A stretch of 64,000 nt of DNA from Sphingobium ummariense RL-3 (GCF_000447205.1 NZ_AUWY01000023.1:133850-197849); one strand, 5' to 3'; positions 26,195 through 33,851 are shown, counted from the first letter of the stretch. Numbers and translations: made by a program. Notes: a model not told the origin generated them from the letters alone.

Positions 26195-27118
26195 ATGACC
26201 GAGCGCGACGACCACGAACCGCACCACGACTCTTCTCCCACCGACCATGTCCTCAACGAACTTCAACTCTATGGCTACCGACCGTTCGAGGACGAGCCCG
26301 ACCAGCGCCTCCTTCCAGAGGGCAACGAAGTGGCCCGCGCGATCGCCGACATCTTCGATGCGCTGATCTCGACTTTGGAAGACACCCGCCTCGAACCCGA
26401 CCTCGACGATCTCCTCTGGTCGACCGTCAACACCTTCCAACGCGCCGCGGCGCGCGTCGATCGCGACCTCGACACCAACGAGCAGGCGCAGAAACGGTCC
26501 CAGAAGCAGCAAGACGGCAGCGAGGTAAAATCGGTCGAACTGGAACGTCTCATCGCCGAGGGGAAGACACTGGTGGAGCGCCAGGCGGCATTCGAACTCA
26601 TGCGCGACGAGGCCGCCGAACACTATGAGCGCCAAGTCGGCAAGGCGTGGCTCCCGCGCAGCGGATCGAAGGTCAATCACCGCAATCTCACCGCGACGAT
26701 GATCGACAGCCGCGACTTCGTCATGGCGAAGAAACGCGCCGAACAGCAAGTGCTGCTACCTCCCGGTCCCAAGATCGTCGTCACCGGCGGGCTCGATTTC
26801 AACGATCATCGGCTCATCTGGGCGAAGCTCGACCAGGTCCACCAAAAGCACCCCGACATGGTGCTGATCCACGGCAAGGCGCCCAAGGGCGCCCCCAAGA
26901 TCGCATCGCTCTGGGCAAAGAACCGCAACGTGCCCCAGATCGGCTTCGCGCCCGATTGGACCAAGCACGGACGCGCTGCCCCCTTCAAACGCAATGACGA
27001 AATGCTGGAGATCGTGCCGAAGGGCGTCCTGCACTTCCCCGGCACCGGCATCGACGACAACCTTGCTGACAAGGCCAAAAAGCTCGGCATTCCGGTCTGG
27101 AAGTTCGGCGGCGCGTGA
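26195..27118 (+). CDS. DUF2493 (SLOG-like) protein
   Basis: The 307-residue protein has a variable N-terminal helical half and a C-terminal DUF2493 domain, with the Rossmann-like start KIVVTGGLDFNDHRLIW and LIHGKAPKGAPKIASLWAKN. This family belongs to the SLOG superfamily, proposed to bind or process nucleotide-derived ligands. The ATG at 26195 follows GGAG. Function on the element is unknown. Confidence 0.82.
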   Translation: MTERDDHEPHHDSSPTDHVLNELQLYGYRPFEDEPDQRLLPEGNEVARAIADIFDALISTLEDTRLEPDLDDLLWSTVNTFQRAAARVDRDLDTNEQAQKRSQKQQDGSEVKSVELERLIAEGKTLVERQAAFELMRDEAAEHYERQVGKAWLPRSGSKVNHRNLTATMIDSRDFVMAKKRAEQQVLLPPGPKIVVTGGLDFNDHRLIWAKLDQVHQKHPDMVLIHGKAPKGAPKIASLWAKNRNVPQIGFAPDWTKHGRAAPFKRNDEMLEIVPKGVLHFPGTGIDDNLADKAKKLGIPVWKFGGA

Positions 27119-27206
27119 GCGCCGCCGCCATGCTCGAGTGGACTTTACCAGGGAGCCGCACTGAGCGCCTGCACTTCAGTCCTGGCGATTGACGTTGGTG
27201 ATCGGC

Positions 27207-27228
27207 CCTTGTACCGAACGGTACAAGG
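27207..27228. promoter_or_regulatory. Operator palindrome upstream of the DUF1348-TetR operon
   Basis: A perfect inverted repeat with nine-base arms, CCTTGTACC and GGTACAAGG, separated by GAAC. It is 24 bp upstream of the DUF1348 start and is of the length and symmetry bound by TetR dimers. The TetR gene at 27719 is the natural candidate binder. Confidence 0.8.
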
Positions 27229-27251
27229 CAGTTCTCCTAAGGAATTCCGAC

Positions 27252-27716
27252 ATGAGCCGACCTCCGCTTCCGCCTTTCACAGCCGAAACCGCCACGCAAA
27301 AGGCCCGGCTCGCTGAAGACGCATGGAACAGTCGCGATCCGGAAAAGGTCGCGCAGGCTTACACGATCGACAGCGTCTGGCGGAACCGCAGCGAGTTCGT
27401 GACGGGGCGTGAGCAAATCATCCCCTTCCTGGCGCGCAAATGGGCCAAGGAGCTCGACTATCGACTCATCAAGGAGGTCTGGGCCTGGCAAGACCGTCGC
27501 ATTGCGGTTCGCTTCGCTTATGAGTGGCACGATGACAGCGGCACCTGGTTCCGCTCTTATGGCAATGAAAATTGGGAGTTCGACGATGCTGGGCTGATGG
27601 CCCGCCGGATCGCCTCCATCAACGATCGCCCGATTGCGGCAAGCGAGCGTCTGTTCATCTGGCCTCTGGGCCGACGGCCGGACGACCATCCCTCGCTCAG
27701 CGCGCTCGATCTCTGA
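27252..27716 (+). CDS. DUF1348 / NTF2-like (SnoaL-type) protein
   Basis: The 154-residue protein matches DUF1348: [22 protein letters not shown], then [17 protein letters not shown] and [24 protein letters not shown]. The fold is a cone-shaped NTF2-like barrel of unknown substrate. It is two bases upstream of a TetR gene and behind a strong palindrome, so it is probably induced by a small molecule sensed by that regulator. It looks like cargo rather than transfer machinery. Confidence 0.87.
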   Translation: MSRPPLPPFTAETATQKARLAEDAWNSRDPEKVAQAYTIDSVWRNRSEFVTGREQIIPFLARKWAKELDYRLIKEVWAWQDRRIAVRFAYEWHDDSGTWFRSYGNENWEFDDAGLMARRIASINDRPIAASERLFIWPLGRRPDDHPSLSALDL

Positions 27717-27718
27717 GC

Positions 27719-28306
27719 ATGTCACGCACGGCCACGGATCGGGTCGACGCGCTGCCGGCCTTGGCGGAAGTCTTTCGCGAACATGGCCATGCGGGCGCGA
27801 GCCTGTCGCGCATTTCCGCAGCGACCGGTCTGGGCAAGGGGAGCCTCTATAACTTCTTCCCCGGCGGCAAGGACGAAATGATGGCCGCCGTTCTCGCCGA
27901 TATTGCGGACTGGTTTGAGGCGGCGATCTTTTCCGCGTTGGAGCTGTCCGACGACCCGGCACGGGCGATCGCGGCAATGATCCGGGACGTAGACACCTAT
28001 TTCAACTCGGGTGGCCGGGTCTGCCTCGTGGGCACGTTGGGTCTCAGCGCGTCCCGTGACCCCTTCACCAAATCGATAAGGCTCTATTTCGAACGGTGGA
28101 TCGCCGCGCTGGCCACATGCATCGCAAAGGGTAGTGTGCCAGGCAATGAGGCAAGCACGCTAGCTGAACGGACCGTGGTCGGAATTCAGGGCGCCATCGT
28201 CCTCGCTCGGGCGCTCGACGACGAAAACACCTTCAGGCGCATCCTTCGCCATCACGAAAAGACGATGCTCGATGCGATTGCAGCGCATCGCTCGCGGCAT
28301 TCCTAG
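27719..28306 (+). CDS. TetR-family regulator
   Basis: The 195-residue protein has an HTH of the form ASLSRISAATGLGKGSLYNF, then FPGGKDEM, typical of TetR proteins related to the YxaF/LmrA group. It starts two bases after the DUF1348 gene. Autorepression through the palindrome at 27207-27228 is expected. Confidence 0.87.
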   Translation: MSRTATDRVDALPALAEVFREHGHAGASLSRISAATGLGKGSLYNFFPGGKDEMMAAVLADIADWFEAAIFSALELSDDPARAIAAMIRDVDTYFNSGGRVCLVGTLGLSASRDPFTKSIRLYFERWIAALATCIAKGSVPGNEASTLAERTVVGIQGAIVLARALDDENTFRRILRHHEKTMLDAIAAHRSRHS

Positions 28307-28466
28307 ATCGCACCTCTTCCGACCCGAACGGCGACCGGCTGCGCGCGCTGGGCCTCGCCGAGCAGCTCGATATCCGCTCCTGAACGCGGCTGCATGCAAG
28401 CACCGCAGCCTCACGCTATTCAATCGGCCGTAAAGGTGGGTAGGCGCCATTTCGCGACGCCGCCTC

Positions 28467-28676
28467 TCAGGTCGGATCGCCGGTAACGGCGATCCGAGCC
28501 GCGCGCGCATAATGCGCGAGCTCGCTATCATTCTCGATCAGATCCTCGAGCAGTGCTTTCATATCGGTCTGGTCGGAGCTCGACTGAAATGGTCCAGGCT
28601 GCCTCTCGATCGCAAGCACCGCGATGGCGAGCGCCTTTTTCACCAGATGCAGGTCGCGTCCCGCAAACTCGGCCAT
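28467..28676 (-). CDS. Small hypothetical ICE protein
   Basis: A 69-residue protein (MAEFAGRDLHLVKKALAIAV) with a GAAGGAT site upstream of the ATG. It looks like a short helical protein, and similar small ORFs are common in ICE backbones. No function is known to me. Confidence 0.55.
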   Translation of the reverse strand: MAEFAGRDLHLVKKALAIAVLAIERQPGPFQSSSDQTDMKALLEDLIENDSELAHYARAARIAVTGDPT

Positions 28677-29000
28677 ATGCCTATCCTTCGTACTGCCTTC
28701 CCAACACGCACCTCACGATAGCCCAAATGCGGATCGGGGCGTGACTCACAAATCGCCCGGTCAACAGGTCATCAATGGACATCGACGTTCGTGGCTCGGT
28801 TCGCGGACAACCACCCCCGCCGCGTTGGCGCTGATCCTTGGTCAGACTGAACGCTTGACGCCATCAACCCGTAAAGGGTCGGCTACGCAAAGCGTGCCGC
28901 CGCTCTGGCCTTGCCTGCGCGGTGATTGCAGCGCCCAGCCCGACACATCGGGCGCCTGTCAGCGGGGGATGGTCCTCCGCTCAAGACAGGAGCCGCACCA
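28677..29000 (+). promoter_or_regulatory. Non-coding stretch ending in an RBS-burying hairpin
   Basis: No gene is supported in the first ~270 bp. At the end, CCTGTC (28955-28960) pairs with GACAGG (28985-28990), and AGCGGGGG (28961-28968) pairs with CCTCCGCT (28974-28981). The outer stem overlaps the AGGAG of the gene at 29001. Confidence 0.5.
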
Positions 29001-29168
29001 ATGTCCTTCCACGATGCTCACGCCTTCGCCTTCAGCCTCGCCAGCACTCTCATGACCGCAATCGTAATCTTCCGGGCCGGTGACGGCACAGTCTCGGTCA
29101 TGCCGGCCAATGAATATGACGGCGACAGCACCGCTATCCTCGATGAAATCGACCCTTTCGCCTCGTAA
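29001..29168 (+). CDS. Very small hypothetical protein
   Basis: The 55-residue product (MSFHDAHAFAFSLASTLMTA) follows AGGAG and a stable hairpin. It has a hydrophobic first half and an acidic second half. No family is recognised. It is supported mainly by the ribosome binding site and its leader. Confidence 0.5.
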   Translation: MSFHDAHAFAFSLASTLMTAIVIFRAGDGTVSVMPANEYDGDSTAILDEIDPFAS

Positions 29169-29259
29169 ATACGACAAGGCCGTGCGGCTGAGCGAATCCA
29201 TTTCTCGGTTTTCGCTCCCGGCACGGCCGATTTTCTGCTACTTCAATTCGTGCGCCGAG

Positions 29260-29309
29260 GTGGTGGTGGCAGGCGCGACCGTCAGAATACTCTTACGGAG
29301 ACCACCACT
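29260..29309 (+). promoter_or_regulatory. Leader with nested RBS-burying stems
   Basis: GTGGTGGT (29260-29267) can pair with ACCACCAC (29301-29308), enclosing CCGT (29279-29282) with ACGG (29295-29298). The GGAG at 29297-29300 sits inside the fold, nine bases before the ATG at 29310, the same distance as in leaders 1-3. Confidence 0.45.
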
Positions 29310-29750
29310 ATGATTATCCTGTCCATCCTTGCCTCCTTCGCCGCCATAGGCGCGATCTGCTGGCTCTTGTTCACGCTGGCCGTGTTCGCTCTCCCGGCTT
29401 TCGTCGGGGTCACCGTCGGCGTCTGGGCGCACGCCAGCGGCGCCGGCCTGATCGGTGCCTTTCTTGTCGGTGTTCTCGCCGCAGGGGCGACGCTCACCAT
29501 CGGTCATCTGTTGATCGGTTTTCTCCGGCCCTTGTGGCTGAAGGTCCTGGTCGCCCTTGCCTTTGTGGCGCCCGCGGCCGTCGCGGGCTTCCACGCGACC
29601 CACGGCATCGTCAAGCATCTCATGCCTTCCGAAACTTGGCAGCTCGCCTTTTCGATCATCGGTGCCATCGCGGTCGGCGTGACGGCACTTCTCCGCGTCA
29701 CCGGAATGACAGCCCCAGACCCGTCAGCGCAGCAGATCGCCAGAGCCTGA
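29310..29750 (+). CDS. Small integral membrane protein, hypothetical
   Basis: The 146-residue protein has four to five hydrophobic segments, starting MIILSILASFAAIGAICWLL and ending with LAFSIIGAIAVGVTALL. It has no visible signal peptide or catalytic motif. Similar proteins appear in ICE backbones near DUF736 genes. It may sit in the inner membrane. Confidence 0.65.
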   Translation: MIILSILASFAAIGAICWLLFTLAVFALPAFVGVTVGVWAHASGAGLIGAFLVGVLAAGATLTIGHLLIGFLRPLWLKVLVALAFVAPAAVAGFHATHGIVKHLMPSETWQLAFSIIGAIAVGVTALLRVTGMTAPDPSAQQIARA

Positions 29751-30311
29751 GTCGCCGGGCAACGGTCAGGCGGTTGAGTAGAGCGCGTCATGCCGTGAGT
29801 CGTCGTCGAACTGTGCGGTTGGGGAAGCGTCGTGCGCAATCACTCGCAGAGCGCAGCGCGGCATTGACCCTCGCACGGCTGCTGGCGGGTGGCGCAGCGG
29901 CATTGCCGGGAGGGACGGGCCGTGCGCGTAGGCCAGCGGCGCACTGGCGTAGCACAGTTTCCTTGCCGGACGCCAAGGCAGGCGAGCCGATGCCGTAAGC
30001 GGCGGCGCCTCAGGTCCAAGGCGGGCAGCCTGTTCCTCCTTGCCGGAACTCCTGTCTCAAGCGCACCAACACGGTCTCTTCAATGGCCTGATCTGGCCGA
30101 ACGCCGGCTTCGCCTCGATCGCCTATGCCGCAACAGCGGCGTCACAACTTTCTTCCCCTGGCGGCTGTGCCGCCATTCCGCGCGGAACAAGAAAGTTCCT
30201 CCTTTGCTGTCATGCCCCTGACGGGGTGCGTCGTCGATCGCCTCCGGCCTGTCGATCGCCATCGAGACCGCAATGGTGCGGGCTCGAAACGTCGAAGCAA
30301 GGAGAACTCAC
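29751..30311 (+). other. 561-bp non-coding region with a three-way-junction RNA candidate
   Basis: No ORF here has a credible start or domain. At 30146-30197 a compact fold is possible: outer stem AACTTTCTT (30146-30154) with AAGAAAGTT (30189-30197), inner hairpin GGCGGC/GCCGCC (30160-30174) and TTCCGC/GCGGAA (30176-30187). Downstream, CCCC/GGGG forms a short hairpin near 30214-30225. Just before the DUF736 gene a TCGAG/CTCGA hairpin and AAGGAG follow. Confidence 0.6.
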
Positions 30312-30638
30312 ATGGCTACCATCGGCACCTTCAAGAAGACCGCCTCGAACGAATTCACCGGCGAAATCGTCACCCTCTCGGTCCAGGCCAAGAACGTCCG
30401 CATCATCCCCGAAGCTCGCACCACCGGCGAGAACGCTCCCAGCCACCGCGTCTTCGTCGGCCGCGCCGAAATCGGCGCCGCCTGGTCCAAGCAGTCGAAC
30501 GAGGGCCGCGACTATCTCGGCCTCAAGCTCGACGATCCGAGCTTCACCGCTCCGATCTACGCCAACCTCTTCGACGACGAGGACGGCGAGAGCTTCAGCC
30601 TCATCTGGTCGCGCCCGAACCGCCGCAACGGCGACTAA
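30312..30638 (+). CDS. DUF736 protein
   Basis: A 108-residue DUF736 protein (MATIGTFKKTASNEFTGEIV; ends YANLFDDEDGESFSLIWSRP). The family is nearly universal in alphaproteobacterial conjugative elements; its role is undefined. AAGGAG precedes the ATG. A paralogue is at 35848. A strong terminator follows. Confidence 0.92.
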   Translation: MATIGTFKKTASNEFTGEIVTLSVQAKNVRIIPEARTTGENAPSHRVFVGRAEIGAAWSKQSNEGRDYLGLKLDDPSFTAPIYANLFDDEDGESFSLIWSRPNRRNGD

Positions 30639-30650
30639 GGCCCCACCGAT

Positions 30651-30686
30651 GCCCCGCCCGAGATCGGGCGGGGCATTATTCTTGTT
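30651..30686 (+). terminator. Rho-independent terminator after DUF736
   Basis: A perfect 10-bp stem (GCCCCGCCCG at 30651-30660 with CGGGCGGGGC at 30665-30674), loop AGAT, followed by the T-rich ATTATTCTTGTT. Confidence 0.88.
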
Positions 30687-30764
30687 CCTGACCGAATCGG
30701 ATTTCACCCGGATAGGCGAACCTCATGGTCGCAAAGCGAATAGCGCTGGAGTTTGGCGACGAAA

Positions 30765-30832
30765 GCGACTATTTTAGTCGTAGTTCTGGCGTGCGCGTGT
30801 CTCCGAATGGGAGGTGATCATGCATGATCACC
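30765..30832 (+). promoter_or_regulatory. Operators of the XRE gene, including a palindrome over its start codon
   Basis: GGTGATCATG/CATGATCACC forms a perfect 20-bp palindrome at 30813-30832 that covers the ribosome binding site and the ATG at 30824. Upstream, CGACTA/TAGTCG (30766-30780) forms another palindrome; its wider form GCGACTATTTTAGTCGT matches the reverse complement of 11332-11348 at 15 of 17 positions. Both fit autoregulation by the XRE protein. Confidence 0.7.
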
Positions 30833-31069
30833 GCCCGACAATCGCGGGCCGCACGCGCGTTGCTGGGTTGGACACAGGAGACGCTCGCTGACAAGGCCCG
30901 AATATCCCTGACCGCGCTCAAGCGCCTCGAATCCGAAAACGGGCTCCAGGTGTACGAGACGACGCGCGATCAGGTGCGCCGTGCCCTCGAAGGAAGTGGC
31001 ATCGTCCTACTCAATTCCGACAAGGGGGAGGGCGTCATGCTGGTCAGGTCCGAGGACATGTCCGCCTGA
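30824..31069 (+). CDS. XRE-family transcriptional regulator
   Basis: The 81-residue protein is essentially one helix-turn-helix (MITARQSRAARALLGWTQET, then LADKARISLTALKRLE). It lies directly upstream of the QseM/FseA-like genes and may be the local repressor, by analogy with QseC in the Mesorhizobium ICE, though I cannot show homology to QseC itself. The palindrome over its start suggests tight feedback control. Confidence 0.85.
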   Translation: MITARQSRAARALLGWTQETLADKARISLTALKRLESENGLQVYETTRDQVRRALEGSGIVLLNSDKGEGVMLVRSEDMSA

Positions 31070-31151
31070 GCCAGCGCTCGGCCACCGGCCCCTTCGCCGC
31101 GCCGCTCAACTAATGGTTAACAAATAGCTCCAAAATGCATATAGTCTGTAC

Positions 31152-31424
31152 GTGAGCAACATGATCCAAAATAGCTTTCTCGATGCACCGCCGCAAAGCG
31201 AGACGCTCACGCCCTATGACCGCGAGCATCTTTCGACCTATCTGCGCCTGCTCGACGCCGAAGCCGACGGTGCGCTCTGGCAGGACGTGGTCGAAACCGT
31301 ATTCGGCCTCGATCCCAGAACCGAGCCCGACCGATCCGCCCAAGTCTATGCCACGCACATCGCCCGGGCCAGGTGGATGACCGAAAACGGCTACCGCCAC
31401 CTGATCCAGACCCGGTTCCACTGA
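31152..31424 (+). CDS. DUF2285 protein, QseM-like antiactivator
   Basis: The 90-residue protein has the DUF2285 pattern (LSTYLRLLDAEADGALWQDV and THIARARWMTENGYRHLI). In ICEMlSym of Mesorhizobium, QseM is a small DUF2285 protein that binds and blocks the activators TraR and FseA. The position just before an FseA-like pair supports the same role here. The frame opens at a GTG at 31152; an ATG at 31161 is an alternative, and no strong ribosome binding site separates them. Confidence 0.75.
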   Translation: MSNMIQNSFLDAPPQSETLTPYDREHLSTYLRLLDAEADGALWQDVVETVFGLDPRTEPDRSAQVYATHIARARWMTENGYRHLIQTRFH

Positions 31425-31426
31425 CC

Positions 31427-31469
31427 GCCCGCATCGCGTGATGCAGGTCTTGCATCACGCGATGCGGGC
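31427..31469. terminator. Perfect 19-bp inverted repeat after the QseM-like gene
   Basis: Arms at 31427-31445 and 31451-31469 are exact reverse complements, with loop GGTCT. The stem is long enough to terminate transcription, but no T-run follows (TTCGTACTTCC), so it may instead act as an mRNA-stabilising hairpin or protein site between antiactivator and activator. Confidence 0.65.
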
Positions 31470-31556
31470 TTCGTACTTCCCGTCACCGTCCCGAACTGGA
31501 ATCCTGCGCCTCCAAAATTTTGCGCTTCATGTGCAACTAGCGGGGAGGACACGATT

Positions 31557-31856
31557 ATGCCCCAACATGGCACCTGGCGGTCCGCTTCCGCCTATGACTA
31601 TGTCGAGGAGCTCGATCCGGAAGAACTGGCCTGGGAGTTTCTGCGGCGCAATCGGCAGTACCAGGCCGAGTATCAGCAATTGACCGGCGCGGCCCGACTG
31701 GACGCGAGCGCTGACACGGGTATCTGCGCCAAATGGGGGTTGCGATTTCGCGACGGACCCGAAGCTACGCGCGATCGATGCCGCGATCTTCTGGGCTGCA
31801 ACCGCCGATCCGGGGACACTCCACTTCGCACCGCTATCCGAATCCCTCGCCTATAG
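31557..31856 (+). CDS. FseA-like activator, N-terminal half (zero frame)
   Basis: The 99-residue zero-frame product begins MPQHGTWRSASAYDYVEELD and DPEELAWEFLRRNRQYQ, the N-terminal domain typical of the first half of FseA-type activators (DUF6499-like). It ends at 31856 with an uninformative tail. Downstream, the DUF2285 half continues in the +1 frame from about 31741. In Mesorhizobium the equivalent msi172/msi171 pair is joined by low-frequency +1 programmed ribosomal frameshifting. GGGGAGG precedes the ATG. Confidence 0.78.
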   Translation: MPQHGTWRSASAYDYVEELDPEELAWEFLRRNRQYQAEYQQLTGAARLDASADTGICAKWGLRFRDGPEATRDRCRDLLGCNRRSGDTPLRTAIRIPRL

Positions 31857-32322
31857 CCCGTTCCCAGTTCCTGCCGAGATCGCGCATGAGCGGTCGGCTC
31901 CGGAAGGGACGTACCAGTATCTCCAGATCAGACACACACGCTTCTACGTCATGGCCGAACATGGCGCCGACCCCAGCGCACCCATCGGACTGGTGATCGC
32001 GATCGGTTCCGACACCGATGATCGCATCGAGACGGTGGGCCGCTTCTTGTCCGCGTTGCAGAAGAACAAGCCACGCGAAGACCCACGAACGACGCCCCAA
32101 CGCCGTCATCGTCTCCGGCAGATGTTGCGCGCGATCGACGCCTGGATGGAGGCGGTCCCTTATCGCCGGATCGCGGCCGTCCTGTTCCCCGACGATGACA
32201 TCGAGGCCCGCTCCTGGGTCGGCAATCCTGTAAGAGAAACAACAATCCGTCTCGTTCGGGATGGAAAGTCGCTCGTCAACGGCGGCTACCGCGCCTTGTT
32301 GCGTCGCTCCCGCCGCTCCTGA
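31741..32322 (+). CDS. FseA-like activator, C-terminal DUF2285 half (+1 frame)
   Basis: From CDFATDPKLRAIDAAIFWAA the +1 frame stays open to the stop at 32322 and ends in a DUF2285 domain (MLRAIDAWMEAVPYRRIAAV, then RLVRDGKSLVNGGYRALL). There is no good start codon at its beginning, so it is probably made only by a +1 shift at AAA TGG GGG T (31731-31740) or as a separate short protein from the ATG at 31951. The fused product would activate excision genes such as rdfS. Confidence 0.72.
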   Translation, partial: CDFATDPKLRAIDAAIFWAATADPGTLHFAPLSESLAYSPFPVPAEIAHERSAPEGTYQYLQIRHTRFYVMAEHGADPSAPIGLVIAIGSDTDDRIETVGRFLSALQKNKPREDPRTTPQRRHRLRQMLRAIDAWMEAVPYRRIAAVLFPDDDIEARSWVGNPVRETTIRLVRDGKSLVNGGYRALLRRSRRS

Positions 32323-32462
32323 TCCACTGAGCCGCGCATGCGCGGCCCGTGTCGATTTTAGCGAGCGATCTTCGACATCGCGCGGGCGCCTCCGCCTCGC
32401 CACCGTGCTCTCGATCCGCCGCTGACCCCCAGCGGCACGAAACGAGACCATGGAGCCTTCTT

Positions 32463-32744
32463 ATGGCCGAGACCGCCGCCGGCTTTCCGCCACGCTACCT
32501 ACGCTCACCCGAAGCCGCGCGCTTTCTCGGCCTCTCCAACCGCACCCTCGAAAAACATCGCACCTATGGCACCGGCCCCGCCTATCGCAAGCTCGGCGGC
32601 CGCGTCGTCTACGCGCTCGACGATTTGCAGGCCTGGGCCGAAAGCGGGACCGTCACCTCGACTTCCGATCCGCGTGGCGCCGTGCTCCCGGCAAAGCCAA
32701 AAGCCGACGCCGCGCACCGCGCTGCTGGCCGCGGCTCGCGCTGA
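32463..32744 (+). CDS. AlpA/HTH_17 protein, RdfS-like excisionase candidate
   Basis: The 93-residue protein has a MerR-like winged helix (YLRSPEAARFLGLSNRTLEK, then GPAYRKLGGRVVYALDDLQAW). Recombination directionality factors such as RdfS have this fold and are activated by FseA. Its place directly downstream of the FseA-like pair and upstream of RepA fits that role. It could instead be a simple transcriptional regulator. Confidence 0.78.
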   Translation: MAETAAGFPPRYLRSPEAARFLGLSNRTLEKHRTYGTGPAYRKLGGRVVYALDDLQAWAESGTVTSTSDPRGAVLPAKPKADAAHRAAGRGSR

Positions 32745-32755
32745 CCATCACTGCC

Positions 32756-33643
32756 ATGTCGTCCCGGCATCACCACCGCGAGGAACGCGCGCAGCTCGAT
32801 CTGTTCCGCGCCCTCCCTGGCGATCTCGCGCCGCGCGACGCGCAGGATCTCATGGCCTATCCTTTCTTCTCGCTCGCCAAGTCGAAGCGCCTGGCGCCGA
32901 TCGACTTCAAGGCCGGTTCCATCGTCATCCGCGTCGAGGCCGTCGCCGAGCATGGCATGGCGACGATATGGGATGCTGACATCCTGATCTGGGCGGCCTC
33001 GCAAATCGTCGAGGCGCGCGATCTCGGCCTGCGGCCGTCGCGCCTCATGGCGACGACGCCCTACGAAATCCTCAACTTTATCGGCCGCGGCGTGTCGCTA
33101 CGCGACTACGACCGCCTGAAAGCGGCGCTGGACCGGCTTCAGTCCACCACCGTTGCCACCTCCATTCGCCAGATCTCCGAGCGGCGGATGCACCGCTTCT
33201 CCTGGATCAACGAATGGAAGGAGCGCGCCGACCATCGCGGCCGACCGCTCGGCCTCGAACTGATCGTTCCCGACTGGTTTTACGGCGCGGTGCTTGACGA
33301 CGCGCTCGTCCTCACCATCGACCGCAATTATTTCGGCCTCACCGGCGGGCTCGAACGCTGGCTTTACCGCCTCGTGCGCAAGCACGGCGGCCGCCAGGAA
33401 TTCGGCTGGAGCTTCGACTTCCCGCATCTCCACGCCAAGTCCGGGAGCCTCTCGCCGCTCAAGCACTTCGCTTACGACCTGCGCGCCATCGTCCGCCGCC
33501 AGCCGCTCCCCGGCTACCGGCTCACCATCGAGCAATGCGGCGGTGGACCCGAAATTCTTTCCTTCGCACCGACCGACCCGGATGCCCTGGGCATCCCGCG
33601 TCGCCGACGCCGCCGCAAATCACGTCCTGGGGATAAGCTGTGA
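32756..33643 (+). CDS. repA: Replication initiator protein (RepA/RPA family)
   Basis: The 295-residue protein matches the RPA-type plasmid replication initiator: YPFFSLAKSKRLAPIDFKAG, VTTPYEILNFIGRG-like, WFYGAVLDDALVLTIDRNYF and HLHAKSGSLSPLKHFAYDLR. It would bind iterons and open the origin. Three candidate iterons begin within ten bases of its stop codon. The ATG at 32756 overlaps no gene and follows the RdfS-like gene by 11 bp. Confidence 0.88.
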   Translation: MSSRHHHREERAQLDLFRALPGDLAPRDAQDLMAYPFFSLAKSKRLAPIDFKAGSIVIRVEAVAEHGMATIWDADILIWAASQIVEARDLGLRPSRLMATTPYEILNFIGRGVSLRDYDRLKAALDRLQSTTVATSIRQISERRMHRFSWINEWKERADHRGRPLGLELIVPDWFYGAVLDDALVLTIDRNYFGLTGGLERWLYRLVRKHGGRQEFGWSFDFPHLHAKSGSLSPLKHFAYDLRAIVRRQPLPGYRLTIEQCGGGPEILSFAPTDPDALGIPRRRRRRKSRPGDKL

Positions 33644-33650
33644 ATTGTCT

Positions 33651-33713
33651 CGTGCTATCAGGGACCGGCGCTATCGTGCCATCAGGGACCCGATCCTCGT
33701 GCTATCGGGGACC
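33651..33713. repeat. Three iterons (candidate oriV)
   Basis: Direct repeats of 16 bp, consensus CGTGCTATCAGGGACC, at 33651-33666, 33675-33690 (one change) and 33698-33713 (one change). The spacing is 24 and 23 bp, close to two helical turns. The position between repA and parA is typical of a replication origin. Confidence 0.85.
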
Positions 33714-33851
33714 GAAATCGACGAATCCTCGCTTTGAATCAGTACCTTGCGAGCCCTGTAACTTATCTAACCTAGATTCCTTCGGAATCTGTCTAACGCA
33801 GCAGCGTCATTCGCGTGCTGTGGACACCTCCGCGTTTCGCGGGAGCCGGTC

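Noticed and set aside
28307..28400. Possible C-terminal gene fragment (DRLRALGLAEQLDIRS then stop)
   Set aside because: Too short to assign and without upstream homology; it may be chance.
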